From positions 483,001 through 547,000 of the forward strand of contig JASPKZ010007537.1 of assembly GCA_030220185.1 (NCBI GenBank): a stretch of 64,000 bases of DNA, in the 5' to 3' direction. This DNA comes from Diploptera punctata (lineage: Eukaryota > Arthropoda > Insecta > Blattodea > Blaberidae). The translations under genes were made by a program, and so were the position numbers. The stretch's first letter is position 1. Every line of letters begins with the position of its first letter. This document shows, one piece after another, positions 21,801 through 31,775 of the stretch. The notes beneath the pieces were generated by a model. It saw only the letters and a list, made by a program, of their open reading frames with translations. It had not been told where the DNA came from and did no database searches.

Positions 21801-21954
21801 TTATTGAAGTCTGTTCTTGCTCATGTCACTGGGTATTTATTTTATCTGCCGTTTAACCAAAATATAAGATAAATAAGCTTCGATATTTGTGATTGCGTCG
21901 CAAGATCAGCTGCTTCATATATAGGTGCATGAAATTAAGTTTTATTTTTTTTTT

Positions 21955-22240
21955 GTCCAATGCCACTGGGTTGTCTTTTATGACATTTCCTAGCATTGAC
22001 TGGAATTTTATCCATTTCTTAAGTTGGGGTACCTGGAAAGCGGAGTTACGTTATCCTGTTGATAAGATGGATGATAAATGGCAATGAAGCGCCAGGAGAG
22101 TCCATAACCTAAATTCCAGACCACTATCAACCACAGGAATAATTCTCTCTAAGGAAAAAAAAATCTATGATCTGACCGGGAATCGAACCGAGACCTCATG
22201 AACTGTAGTCAGAAACGCTGACCACTAGCCCATGAAGCTG
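21955..22240 (-). repeat. SINE-5
   Basis: The head at 22240 (minus) reads GGGCTAGTGGTCAGCG (A box) and CTCGGTTCGATTCCCGG (B box). The body includes CTCTCCTGGCGC and a conserved 3' block shared with 49842-50030. Confidence 0.7.
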
Positions 22241-22249
22241 AAAAAAAAT

Positions 22250-22580
22250 TAAAATACCGAAAGGAAGCGATATATTTACATAATATATATTTTTTTCATT
22301 CATTGCTCTACAATTATTTAATATTTTTTAAATAAATAAAGTATTTAATAATATTCTTAAATATATTTTTGAATTGTGCTAGCTCCCGACAATTCTGAGA
22401 GAACAGGTACAGAGCATTGGGTCATTCCATACAAAATTTGAGTTTTTGTGGAGTGAGGTTCTGGATTTTTTTTTTAATATTCAAGTATATAAATGTCTTA
22501 ACAATAAAGAGCTAAATGACCCAATATGAACTTCATCAATGGTTTAACTGTAACGATGGAAGAAAAATCGGGAGATTAAC
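22250..22580. other. No gene recognised
   Basis: AT-rich sequence between SINE-5 and the SINE-1 triplet. Nothing identified. Confidence 0.4.
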
Positions 22581-22582
22581 AT

Positions 22583-23471
22583 AAAGTAAAGTAAGTAAAG
22601 TGATCCCACAACAGACCCGGAGGCCCTTGGGGTGGTAGGAGGTTAAGGTTCCCACTTTTTTCTAGACAATCGGCACTTTATGTCAGCCGGGTTGTCAGCC
22701 CTGCGTGACGGCCGCCTTTACCCCCAGAACAAGTGTATGGTACTCATTTTCGTTAGAGGCTGAGTCGACCCCAGGGCCATAGTGCCGCCAGAGGGTTTGG
22801 GTCATTTTAAAAATCCTGACCCCAACGGGACTTGAAACCTCGACCCTCCGGCTTGTAGCTCAGTGCCTTAACCACTACGCTACGGCGTGCTCCCTAAAGT
22901 AAAGTGATCCCACAACAGACCCGGAGGCCATTGAGGTAGTAGGAGGTTAAGGTTCGCACCTTTTCTAGACAATCGGCACTTTATGTCAGCCGGGTTGTCA
23001 GCCCTGCGTGACGGCCGCCTTTACCCCCAGAACAAGCGTCTGGTACTCATTTCCGTTAGAGGCTGAGTCGACCCCAGGGCCATAGTGCCGCCAGAGGGTT
23101 TGTGTCAGTTTAAAAATCCTGACCCCAACGGGACTTGAACCCTCGACCCTCCGGCTTGTAGCTCAGTGCCTTAACCACTACGCTACGGCGTGCTCCCTAA
23201 AGTAAAGTGATCCCACAACAGACCCGGAGGCCATTGAGGTAGTAGGAGGTTAAGGCTCCCACCTTTTCTAGACAATCGGCACTTTATGTCAGCCGGGTTG
23301 TCAGGCCTGCGTGACGGTCGCCTTTACCCCCAGAACAAGTGTCTGGTACTCATTTTCGTTAGAGGCTGAGTCGACCCCAGGGCCATAGTGCCGCCAGAGG
23401 GTTTGGGTCATTTTAAAAATCCTGACCCCAACGGGACTTGAACCCTCGACCCTCCACTACGCTACGGCGTG
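22583..23471 (-). repeat. Three SINE-1 copies in tandem
   Basis: Head-to-tail copies at about 22583-22893, 22894-23198 and 23199-23471, all on the minus strand. The two junctions are almost identical (CGGCGTGCTCCCTAAAGTAA). The third copy has lost about 25 bp between its B and A boxes, so its promoter would not work. Confidence 0.9.
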
Positions 23472-23541
23472 ATACAAATATTATTAAATATCACATGCAT
23501 TATAGAATCAACGTAAAAATTGTGCCAATGAACTGATGAAT

Positions 23542-23578
<37 letters not shown>

Positions 23579-23734
23579 GGCGTTGCAAAAAACACCGACA
23601 AAGGAAGTGAGGTAGTATATTGAGATACGTTGATTATTTTCTAATAAGGTACCCACGTCCGGAAATGATGCGTTTTCACACTATGACTAGTTAATTATGT
23701 CTCAAGATCAGCGTTAGTTCGAAAGACTCATTAC
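23472..23734. other. (AT)n tract and unassigned sequence
   Basis: An AT dinucleotide run at about 23545-23573 is followed by CAGGGCGTTGCAAAAAACAC, which looks like the left end of a mariner-type element, but I found no matching inverted right end. The rest is the left flank of the hAT-like element. Confidence 0.45.
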
Positions 23735-24432
23735 TAGGGCAAGGCAATTAATGATTTTGCATCTTTTTCTTATGAAGGTTGAAACATTGCTTGCATATAT
23801 GAAAATGTACGGCATTAAAAACGATTAAATAAAAGAAATTTGTTACGGCATTTTTTTGCATCTTCTTAAGTTTTTTAGGGATAGGTAATTTTTTGGCAAT
23901 TTTTAGGTCATTTTGAGCATTATTTACACTTTTCCAGAAGGCTGTGACATCATTTGTATTTGATTTAAGATTTTTATTATAATTCAGTATTTTTCCTTGT
24001 CAATACAATTTCTTGGAATTAAGTAGTTGTTTTGCTAACTACTACCACTATTTTTCAAGGTATGTGCATAATGATCTTGTCCACTTCTAGGAATTTTCTT
24101 AGAGCTTATGCTAGGTTCAACCCTTATTCTGATTGTTAACTGCAATCTAAAAATTGCTGTAAAAATTCACTGTGTAATTGAAATGGATTTTCTGCAATAA
24201 AAGATACTGTTATATGTATTTTTAAATACTTTTCTTTTAATATTTTGATGTTAAGTTAAATTTTATGTAATTCAGTAATCAAGTGAGTACTTAATCTAAT
24301 AAATAATATTTTTATTGGTAATTCTTAACTTTTTGTCATTTTTTTTATTTTATTGGTAATTTTTTGCATTTTTAGGTCAAAATTCATTTTTTATTTTTTA
24401 CCAATTTATAGGTCATTAAATGCCTTGCCCTA
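23735..24432. mobile_element. hAT-like non-autonomous element, 698 bp
   Basis: Terminal inverted repeats TAGGGCAAGGCA (left) and TGCCTTGCCCTA (right), extending imperfectly to about 20 bp. The 8-bp flanks CTCATTAC (23727-23734) and CGCATTAC (24433-24440) differ at one base and fit the 8-bp duplication of hAT elements. The interior is very AT-rich and has no transposase. Confidence 0.65.
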
Positions 24433-24570
24433 CGCATTACTTGACAACATCTATCAGGTAGGGAACCTGTGACAAGTGGCTTCGCACAGGAATGTGGCTG
24501 AAATATAGTGTATTATTAACCTCTTCGTATGCTATGTAACAATACCAATATAATTCTTCTTTGATTACTA

Positions 24571-24859
24571 ACTAATTCTAACTAACTGGCTCTATCGAAA
24601 TTGTAAGTTCGTGGTCGCGCGGACACAAGCTCACCATTCATCCCTATCCTGAGCTAATATTTTCCAATCATCCCCTATATGATCTGCTTCTCTCAAATCA
24701 TAGTTAATTTTATTCCGCCATCTAATTCTTGGTCTTCCAACTGGACATTTTCCCTCTGGTTTTCCTACAAAGAAGCCTCCATGTCTTCTTTCATTCCCCA
24801 TTCGTGTCATATATCTTGCCCATCGCAGTCTACGATACTTAACGGTTTATCTGGTTCCC
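24571..24859 (-). mobile_element. Old RTE-A 3' fragment, GTTA tail
   Basis: Diverged copy of the RTE-A end (WARYMTRMGN-like and GKCPVGRPRIRWRNKINYDL-type frames). Flanked by the 13-bp direct repeat TCTTTGATTACTA at 24558-24570 and 24860-24872. Confidence 0.8.
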
Positions 24860-24907
24860 TCTTTGATTACTATGACCATAAAAAATAAAATTAATGCGTG
24901 AGCTAAA

Positions 24908-25682
24908 ATAATTAATATTTCAACTTATTTCAACGGTCCACAACTTTTAAACAGTAGCTAGTGAAAACATGATTTTGTGCATAAATATGACAAAGAGTTG
25001 AATATAAAATTTTCAACGAATTTGGAGTTATTGATTACATTGGTCAACATGATTTTTGTCTCATGAGTACCAAAAGTTGTACTTAATGCAGTTTTTTATC
25101 GTGTTTTCAAATATCTATTCGGAATTTCTTCATCACCCACAGTTTTTTTTATTTCAATTTCAATTAATGGATTTAAATAATTATTTTTTTGATAAACTTT
25201 TTTCGTCTATTTGTAAAATAAAACCAAATGAGCTAACTCAGGAGATTTCAGCTATGGAAAAGATATATCAAGGCAAATGGAATCTTAATATGCTGGCCGA
25301 TTATTATTAGACCACAGGCGAAATATAGCAGAAAATCGTCATTTCTTACTTTCTAGGTGAGTCCGAATGTTCGAATATTGTGTAGTTACGAATGTAGAAA
25401 ATATTAAAGTGTTTGAAATTATAAATTCCTGTCTCTCGGAAACCTTGCGCGATGGAGAAAACCCGATATCATATTTGAATTTAGGAGAAAAAATACTATC
25501 AGAATCACATATGTTTCTTTCTGAGACAAAAAAAAAAAGTTTCTTTTTTGTTGTTCAGTGTAATTAATATCTCAACTGCCCACAACTTTTAAAAGATAGC
25601 TGTTGGAAACATGATTTTGTGCATGATTATGACAAAGAGTTTAATATAAAATTTTGAACGAATTTGGAGTTATTGATTATCG
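24908..25682 (+). repeat. About 125-bp direct repeats on either side of an exon-carrying TIR element
   Basis: The segment 24908-25033 (containing CACAACTTTTAAACAGTAGC, GACAAAGAGTT and CGAATTTGGAGTTATTGATTA) recurs at 25563-25682. The TIR element lies between. This reads as a duplication of about 655 bp with 1.2 units present. Confidence 0.75.
25034..25563 (+). mobile_element. TIR element carrying a C-terminal coding exon (copy 1)
   Basis: Ends TTACATTGGTCAAC and GTTCAGTGTAA form short imperfect inverted repeats. Within, after a pyrimidine/AG stretch, the frame reads EISAMEKIYQGKWNLNMLAD, stops early in this copy and would continue to a TAG followed by GTGAGT. Related copies are at 33035-34049, 40037-40594, 47000-48969 and 52533-53635. 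No transposase seen. From memory, a similar peptide ends many uncharacterised arthropod proteins. Confidence 0.6.
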
Positions 25683-25919
25683 CCTTAATGTTTTGCATGG
25701 AATAATCTTATTCCATGATTTAACAACTGAAACAGTTGAAATTAAATCTCTAACAATAAATTAGACAGCATTTTCTTCACGTTGGACTAATATTTTTATA
25801 CTTTTTACGTAACATAATTTGTTAGCGGTTTCCATTGGTTGTGCTGTAGTTAAAAAAATGACAAATACCTAAGATACATGTACACCGTTGCTATATTTAA
25901 ATTATAAACAATAAATGAT

Positions 25920-26445
25920 GAATTGAGTAGCAAAATAATATCATCATTAAATTCCATATGGTGGGATAAGCATATTTGGAAAGACACAAAAAAATATATT
26001 GGTAAAACATTGGTGGAATCTGTTGCAATGTACGGAAGTGAGGTATGGACAATCAATAAGTACTACAAGAATAGACTAATAGCTCTAGAAATGGATTATT
26101 TACGAAGAAGTGCCAGAAAGTCTAAATTAGAACGTGTCACAAATAAGGAAATTAGAAACAAAATGGAAGCAGAAGAAAGCATAATTGAAAGAATTGAGGA
26201 AAAGGAATTAAAGTGGTTAGGACATGTTTTAAGAATGGAAGATGAGCGATGGCCGAAGCAACTATATGAATGGCATCCTAACAGAAAGAAGAAAAGAGGA
26301 AGACCAAGGTTAACATTGAAGGAAAACATGAAGACAGTAATGCAAGCTAGAGGGCTAAGCATCGAAGATGTCCAAGACCGTAGGCTTTGGAGGTTTGGCA
26401 CGGGAAGACGGCAGCAGCTGTAAAAACCCGAAGATAGATAGATAG
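25920..26445 (+). mobile_element. LINE B, 5'-truncated, (GATA)n tail
   Basis: Insertion bounded by a perfect 14-bp target-site duplication AAACAATAAATGAT at 25906-25919 and 26446-26459, with a GATA tail at its 3' end. Related to the nested fragment at 19745-20340. Confidence 0.9.
25923..26423 (+). CDS. LINE B ORF C-terminal part (166 codons)
   Basis: Open frame covering the region after the RT: YIGKTLVESVAMYGSEVWTI, ALEMDYLRRSARKSKLERVT, RIEEKELKWLGHVLRMEDER, then KKKRGRPRLTLKENMKTVMQ and RRLWRFGTGRRQQL. No RT palm. The unbroken frame and perfect duplication suggest a recent insertion. Confidence 0.85.
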   Translation: MSSKIISSLNSIWWDKHIWKDTKKYIGKTLVESVAMYGSEVWTINKYYKNRLIALEMDYLRRSARKSKLERVTNKEIRNKMEAEESIIERIEEKELKWLGHVLRMEDERWPKQLYEWHPNRKKKRGRPRLTLKENMKTVMQARGLSIEDVQDRRLWRFGTGRRQQL

Positions 26446-26696
26446 AAACAATAAATGATAGTAAAAAGTGGTGTTTAAGTGTAACAGATGTTGATAGAGG
26501 TTAAGGTGTCAAGGCTTTCTAGTAAAACTACTACCAAATATGGTACATCAAGTCAATCGCACATCTGCTCAATATAAACAGTTTCCATATGACACGTTCT
26601 CAGTTTCGTAATACAGCGTGTTCCATTTAATCACTACCACAAAGAAATTTAAATATCTTGTTACTCAGTTAATTTAGATATATGTATATTATTTTA

Positions 26697-27044
26697 GTCC
26701 CGCGCCGTAGCCGAGCGGTTAAGGCAGGAAGCCTTGGCGCAGAGCTACGGGACTTGCGCTGGTTCGAGTCTCCATGGGGGAAGAAATTTTCTCATGGTAT
26801 TTCGGCCAGTATGGGACCGGTGCCCACCCAGCATCGTGAGGCAATTGGGTAGCTACAATAAGTAGCGGCTCCAGGTTGAGGAACCAGCTATAACGGCTGG
26901 GGGACTCGACATGCTAACCACATGTCACCCCTACACTGGCTGTTGATCATCTACCTCTGTGATTGACACATGTGGATGTGAAGGGCCAGCAGTCGGCTGG
27001 TAAAAGGGCAACCGCTGCAAAGTGGAAAGACCCTCAATCAATCG
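26697..27044 (+). repeat. SINE-2, complete, with target-site duplication
   Basis: 348-bp SINE starting GTCCCGCGCCGTAGCCGAGC (A box) with GCTGGTTCGAGTCTCC (B box). Flanked by the perfect 13-bp repeat GTATATTATTTTA at 26684-26696 and 27045-27057, so this is the reference copy for SINE-2 limits. Confidence 0.92.
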
Positions 27045-27157
27045 GTATATTATTTTATATCTGTCTGCAATCAGAGAGCATATCTCACCCTTACAATCTA
27101 AATCAATAACATAATTTACTATTCAATTTGAATAATATTTTTATCAAATACTGGTAT

Positions 27158-27680
27158 AGCAGAGGACAGCAATGGCAAAAGAAGCTTTCAACAAGAAGAG
27201 AAGCATTTTCTGCGGACCTTTGGCAAAATAATTAAGGAAGAGGCTAGTGAAGTGCTTTGTGTGGAGTGTAGCATTGTATGGTGCAGATACTTGGACATTA
27301 CGAAGGAATGAGGAAAAGCGACTGGAAGCTTTTGAGATGTGGATATGGAGAAGAATGGAACGTATAAAATGGACAAAGTAAGAAATAAAGATGTGCTAGA
27401 CAGAGTAGGTGAAAGAAAAACAATGCTGGAACTCATAAAGAAGAGGAAAAGAAATTGGATTGGCCATTGGCTAAGAAGAAACTGCCTGCTCAAGGATGCT
27501 CTAGAAGGAATGGTCAACGGAAAGAAAGTTGGAGGCAGAAAAAGACATCAGATGATAGACAATATTAAAATAAATGGTTTGTATGCAGATACAAAAAGGA
27601 AAGCTGAGTTAAGGAAAGAGTGGAGAATGCTGAGTTTGCAGTGGAAGACCCGCTCTTGAGCACAACACTATGAATGAATG
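27158..27680 (+). mobile_element. Unclassified LINE, 5'-truncated, (GAAT)n tail
   Basis: Bounded by the 11-bp repeat AATACTGGTAT at 27147-27157 and 27681-27691. The 3' end is a TGAATGAATGAAT tail. Frames show KCFVWSVALYGADTWTLRRN, FEMWIWRRMER, then the ORF 27339-27659 with IKKRKRNWIGHWLRRNCLLK and GRKRHQMIDNIKING. Frameshifted between them. Confidence 0.8.
27339..27659 (+). pseudogene. LINE C-terminal ORF (106 codons)
   Basis: Contains a VRNKDVLDRVGERKTMLELI segment, IGHWLRRNCLLKDALEGMVN and LRKEWRMLSLQWKTRS at the end. The domain layout parallels the RTE-A end (a GHW/GHV motif followed by a basic RRK motif) but the sequence is a different family. Inactive alone. Confidence 0.7.
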
Positions 27681-27767
27681 AATACTGGTATCTCGTGAAA
27701 GTTATGGACACATTTAAAATAAAAATACGAATTTCATATGGTCTTAAGTTTTTTCAACCACATTTTT

Positions 27768-28103
27768 AACCCTTAAATTCGTAAAGTATCTTTTTGGATA
27801 CATCAGTTGGTTTAATTAAACACCAGTTTTGAATCCTGCCGATGATGGGACAAGTCCCGAAAGCGCTACAGTTAAATGATAATTAAGTTGAGGAGACGGA
27901 CCTTTCAGGTGAATATTCTATAATTTTATATTAATTTAATATTGTAAATAAATCATAAGTAAACGCACAAAAAGAAACCACTTAAATGTGTGTCTAATTA
28001 TACTATATATTTAATAATAAGTTATACAATATTCGTTTTCACTGCGGTCCGCCACATTTAAATAACTAAGAGAGGAAATGTGTGTTTTGCCAATTTAAGG
28101 GTT
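27768..28103. mobile_element. MITE (TIR AACCYTTAAATTSG) with a 113-bp insertion
   Basis: Ends AACCCTTAAATTCG and CCAATTTAAGGGTT. Compared with 18699-18917 it carries about 113 extra bases at about 27819-27931. Part of the extra block (GAGGAGACGGACCTTTCAGG) recurs near 63310, and it contains a CGATGA-stem-GAAAG hairpin. Confidence 0.7.
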
Positions 28104-28249
28104 AAATTAAATTATTCTACACTTAGGTTTATAACACTGCTGTATGGTGTCTCAAAATTGACAAGTATTTTACTAATTAACACTGTCTTAAAGGGATAAA
28201 GTTAGAAACAGCACAATTAGGGAAATTATGCAAGTTGAAAAAAAAAACA

Positions 28250-28515
28250 ATTAAAAAATAGATGGAAAACGTTTGAAATGATATGGACACCTCAGAAGAA
28301 TTGAAGAAGAGAGAATATAAAAGAAGATCCTTAATTGGAAAGTTAATGGAAGAAGTGGAAGAGGCAGACCAAGAGAACGTTGGATAGATGGAGCGAGGAG
28401 AAGTATAGAAGCTAGAGATTTGAGGGAAGAAAATGCTTTAGACAGGAACCTCTGGCGGCAAATCACTTTGGATTGAAGGAGAAACACTGTATTGTGGAAT
28501 ATTCCTAATAAAAAA
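28250..28515 (+). mobile_element. LINE G 3' fragment, copy 3
   Basis: Begins AATAGATGGAAAACGTTTGA, the same point as copies 1 and 2. Encodes pieces such as NGRSGRGRPRERWIDGARR and REENALDRNLWRQITLD, then CCTAATAAAAAATC. Confidence 0.7.
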
Positions 28516-28559
28516 TCGCTATCTCTTAAAAATAACTTTTATAAAGATTATCTGAAGAA

Positions 28560-28860
28560 TACATAAATATTTTACATATTTTTTATGCGAAAAGGGAGAA
28601 TGGCGTATATGATAAAGCTCTGAGTTTTATGTGCTCACATGCAAAGAATGGCCGAGCATGAGATATCCAAGAAAATTATGGAAAATAAATTTGAAGGAAG
28701 TAGGAATGTGGGACGATCAAGACTGCGCTAGATGGATTCAATTTTCGAGTCGAGAAATCTGAAAATCGAAGGATTTGCCAGACACAGAGAATCCTGGATG
28801 AGGGTTTCGAGAAAAGCCGAGGCTCGAATTGGCTGTAGTACTGTTGCTGATGTTTTTAAA
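28560..28860 (+). pseudogene. Another LINE C-terminal fragment
   Basis: Frames show CSHAKNGRA/HVQRMAEHE, then KIMENKFEGSRNVGRSRLRW and FARHRESWMRVSRKAEARIG. Typical LINE terminal arrangement, decayed. Family not assigned. Confidence 0.5.
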
Positions 28861-28869
28861 TATTTTATA

Positions 28870-29380
28870 TAAATATTTTATCTTGTTTCATATTTAGTAC
28901 CGTCAAACTTCTGAATAACGGACGCCTATGGGGAAAATAAAAATGTCCGCTATACAGAAAAATAAAAATAAAATACAGTACAATATGCAGTAGTGAGATA
29001 GAAACAAATTTACAGTACATGTGTAAATTATGAACTTTTTCATTATTCGAGTACAGTAGCGCTATAAAATCTGAAAGTACAGTACACTATTAATGTGTAC
29101 GCCTATAGTTACATATCGATGGTGGGCTATGAAAACCTCGTAACTCAATTTTGGTAAATTTTACAGCAGAAACAAATAACTATTTTAAATAATTATGAAA
29201 ATTGATATAGCTTTAGTTCCCACATATTTAACTACAGAATACAAGTCAAGTTATTAATAAATTTGAAGTCCGTGTTCTCAACAGTTATGCATCACGTATT
29301 TCTGTGCTGGCTACTGGAGATATTTTTCAATAACTGATGGAGTTACGAAGTTTTCATTGCCTACCGTCGATATGCTGGTT
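28870..29380. other. No gene recognised
   Basis: AT-rich sequence upstream of the first composite repeat. No motif-bearing ORF. Confidence 0.4.
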
Positions 29381-29597
29381 TCTACACGCTTTATATTACC
29401 TTGACCTGTATCTATCTATGTAACGGAATCTCTCAACAGGATTTTCACCCACTTAAAAACATTGGATCGACTTGAAACTTTGTATACTTGTAAAGGACCA
29501 ATGACAATACAATAGTTTCATAACTAATATTTAATATATAATAGGTTGCGGACTTATCGACTTTTTAGTCCATCGTTGTAAAAAATTAATATTATAT

Positions 29598-29688
29598 CCT
29601 CTGGTAGCTAAGTTGGTAGAGTGGTGGACTGTAGTGGTATATAATTCCAGTAATCCATAGGTCGCTGGTCCAAATCCGGCCCGGAGGA
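29598..29688 (+). tRNA. tRNA-Tyr(GTA)-like sequence with intron, probably decayed
   Basis: Acceptor strands CCTCTGG and CCGGAGG pair well, discriminator A. Anticodon loop CTGTAG is interrupted after position 37 by an intron of about 19 nt, as is normal for eukaryotic tRNA-Tyr, and the stem GTGGA/TCCAT closes. Against function: the D stem is weakened (GCTA/GAGT) and the B box reads GGTCCAAATCC. Likely a repeat-borne pseudogene. Confidence 0.6.
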
Positions 29689-29831
29689 TTTTTTAGAAGA
29701 TATTAAAATAATGTTAGATAATAATTCTTAAAAAATATAATTATATTCGTGCCTAGACACTGAAAATATCGTAAGCAATTACATTTTCATGGGATTCCGG
29801 TTTATGACAATCAATTACATTAAAAATTAAA

Positions 29832-30490
29832 AAAAAAAATAGTTTAAAAAACCTAAAACAACACGCTTTATTAGAAAACCAAACTAAAAAATAAAAAATA
29901 CATAAAAGTTGAAAAACTAAAACAACACGCTTTATTAGAAAACCAAACTAAAAAATAAAAAAATAAATAAAAGTTTAAAAACTAAAACAATACGCTTTAT
30001 TTGAAAACCGAACTAAAAAAATGAAAAATAATTTTAATTTCCAACACGCTTGGGATAAAATTAAAGTGGCCAACAAAAAAATCATCTCCAACACTCTAGA
30101 ATAAAACTAGAGTTATCTACAAAAAAAATAATTTTACCGTCACAAGCGTAGGGTGCTTTTTATGGTTTTTACGTTTTCTTCTTAGGGACTTTACTTTTAC
30201 CAATATCTGTTTATTATCAAATATATTAATTGATATAGCGCGACCTACACTTTTAATGGTAAAATTATTTTTTTGTAGATAACTCTAGTTTTATTCTAGA
30301 TGTGTTGGAGATGATTTTTTGTTGACCACTTTAATTTTATCCCAAGCGTGTTGGAAATTAAAACTATTTTTCATTTTTTTAGTTCGGTTTTCTAATAAAG
30401 CGTGTTGTTTTAGTTTTTAAACTAGTATTTATTTTTTATTTTTTAGTTTGGTTTTCTAATAAAGCGTGTTGTTTTAGCTATTTTAAACTA
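29832..30490. repeat. Palindrome, arms about 250-330 bp
   Basis: Left arm about 29832-30165 and right arm about 30238-30490 are reverse complements with a loop of about 70 bp. The blocks CACGCTTTATTAGAAAACC, CAACACGCTTGGGATAAAAT and ATCATCTCCAACAC repeat in inverted form. The left arm has the CACGCTTTATT block three times, the right arm twice. Confidence 0.85.
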
Positions 30491-30499
30491 TTATTTATT

Positions 30500-31020
30500 A
30501 TACTTTTCTATTGTAGACACGAGTATAATTAAGTAAAATAATAATTTTAAATTCACGTAACTGACAGTTAAATTTACTATTTTTTAAAAGTCTAGGAACA
30601 AAACACAGACTAAGGGGATAATAGACAGGCTACATTCTTACACCTCAATATGAGAATTAAAAATTACCGTAGGTCATATGTTAGAGAGTATAAAATGACA
30701 GCGCGCGGAATTTTAGGTGAATTAATTCTTTAAACACCCTATATTCTAAAGTTTAAATTCATAAAAATAACAGATACGTTAATAAATTATGCAACGCGTT
30801 AACTAGAGGAAACCTCGTGATAACCACATGCGAATTAAAACCAGTTATCACTTTTTAGCCTTGGATAACGTGCAAGTGTTCTGGCAGTTAGGTTTAGTGA
30901 AGGACTGAGAGCTAATTTTATAATACGTATAAATTACACGATATGACACGCTCCAAAAACACCCATTGGATAGGCCTTAAAATAGGATAAACATATGTAC
31001 CATATAATTACCAAACTTTA
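30500..31020. other. No gene recognised
   Basis: AT-rich sequence, no motif-bearing ORF and no repeat partner seen. Confidence 0.4.
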
Positions 31021-31024
31021 TTTT

Positions 31025-31092
31025 ATAGGCAGTAGTGAAAAAGTAATAAATCAAGGATTACGACAAGGATGTCCTCTTTCATCCACTCTCTT

Positions 31093-31126
<34 letters not shown>

Positions 31127-31740
31127 ACGAAGTTGTCAGAAAATGACAACTTTAAATTCTAATAATAAAATCAGTGTTGACACACTCATATTTGCTGATG
31201 ATCAGGCTATAATTGATTCTTCAGAGAATGACTTAAAAAAGAGCAATTAAGTAATATTGCACAATATTACAACCTAGAAATTTCTTCAACAAAAACTAAA
31301 GTAATGTCCAGTGTGGCAAAGAAATGGAAAGAACAAAAATAGTACTAAATAAAATGCTAGAACAAGTAAAAGATTTCAATTATTTAGGTGTATCTTTACG
31401 TTGTAATAGAGAAAAAGGCATAAATAATAAATTACAAATATTTCAATATTTATGTGGCACTCTTAAAAGAATTCTGGGAAAGAAAGTAAGAGAAACATTT
31501 AAAATGTTATAAAGTATTGGATGTACATGTAATATTGTATGGCTCGGAAATATGGACTCTGAATGAACAGTCAATTAAACGAATAGAAACATCAGAAATG
31601 CAATATTTACGATTTGAATGAACAGTCAATTAAACGAATAGAAACATCAGAAATGCAATATTTACGATTTGTGGCTGGATGTAATTTAATAGATTAAAAA
31701 AACGAAGCCATAATGTTGTCACTACAACGATGAATTGATT
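31025..31740 (+). pseudogene. LINE E-like RT fragment with an (AT)n expansion in the coding region
   Basis: Frames show EKVINQGLRQGCPLSSTLFN, then an (AT)n run at about 31095-31122 followed by DEVVRK, a LIFADDQAII-like palm motif near 31185-31215, and the ORF 31324-31512 (LEQVKDFNYLGVSLRCNREK, FQYLCGTLKRILGKK). A 70-bp stretch around GAACAGTCAATTAAACGAAT is duplicated in tandem at about 31560-31670. Decayed. Confidence 0.7.
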
Positions 31741-31775
31741 TGTAACTTTTTTAGAAATTATTTATTTATAAATTA

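Larger units (their letters stand above)
29383..30495 (+). repeat. Composite repeat unit 1: leader, tRNA-Tyr-like, long palindrome
   Basis: About 1.1 kb. It starts with CACGCTTTATATTACCTTGACC and a leader (TATGTAACGGAATCTCTCAA, ATTGGATCGACTTGAAACTT), then a tRNA-Tyr-like sequence (29598-29688), a spacer and a palindrome (29832-30490). The same order occurs at 36410-37470 and 37471-38590. No protein is encoded. Confidence 0.75.

Noticed and set aside
23561..23600. CAGGGCGTTGCAAAAAACAC as a mariner end
   Set aside because: It looks like a left end, but no inverted right end was found within the next 2 kb.
24908..25682. Direct 125-bp repeats as LTRs of a small retrovirus-like element
   Set aside because: No TG...CA ends, primer-binding site or polypurine tract, and the interior is the TIR family found elsewhere without these flanks.
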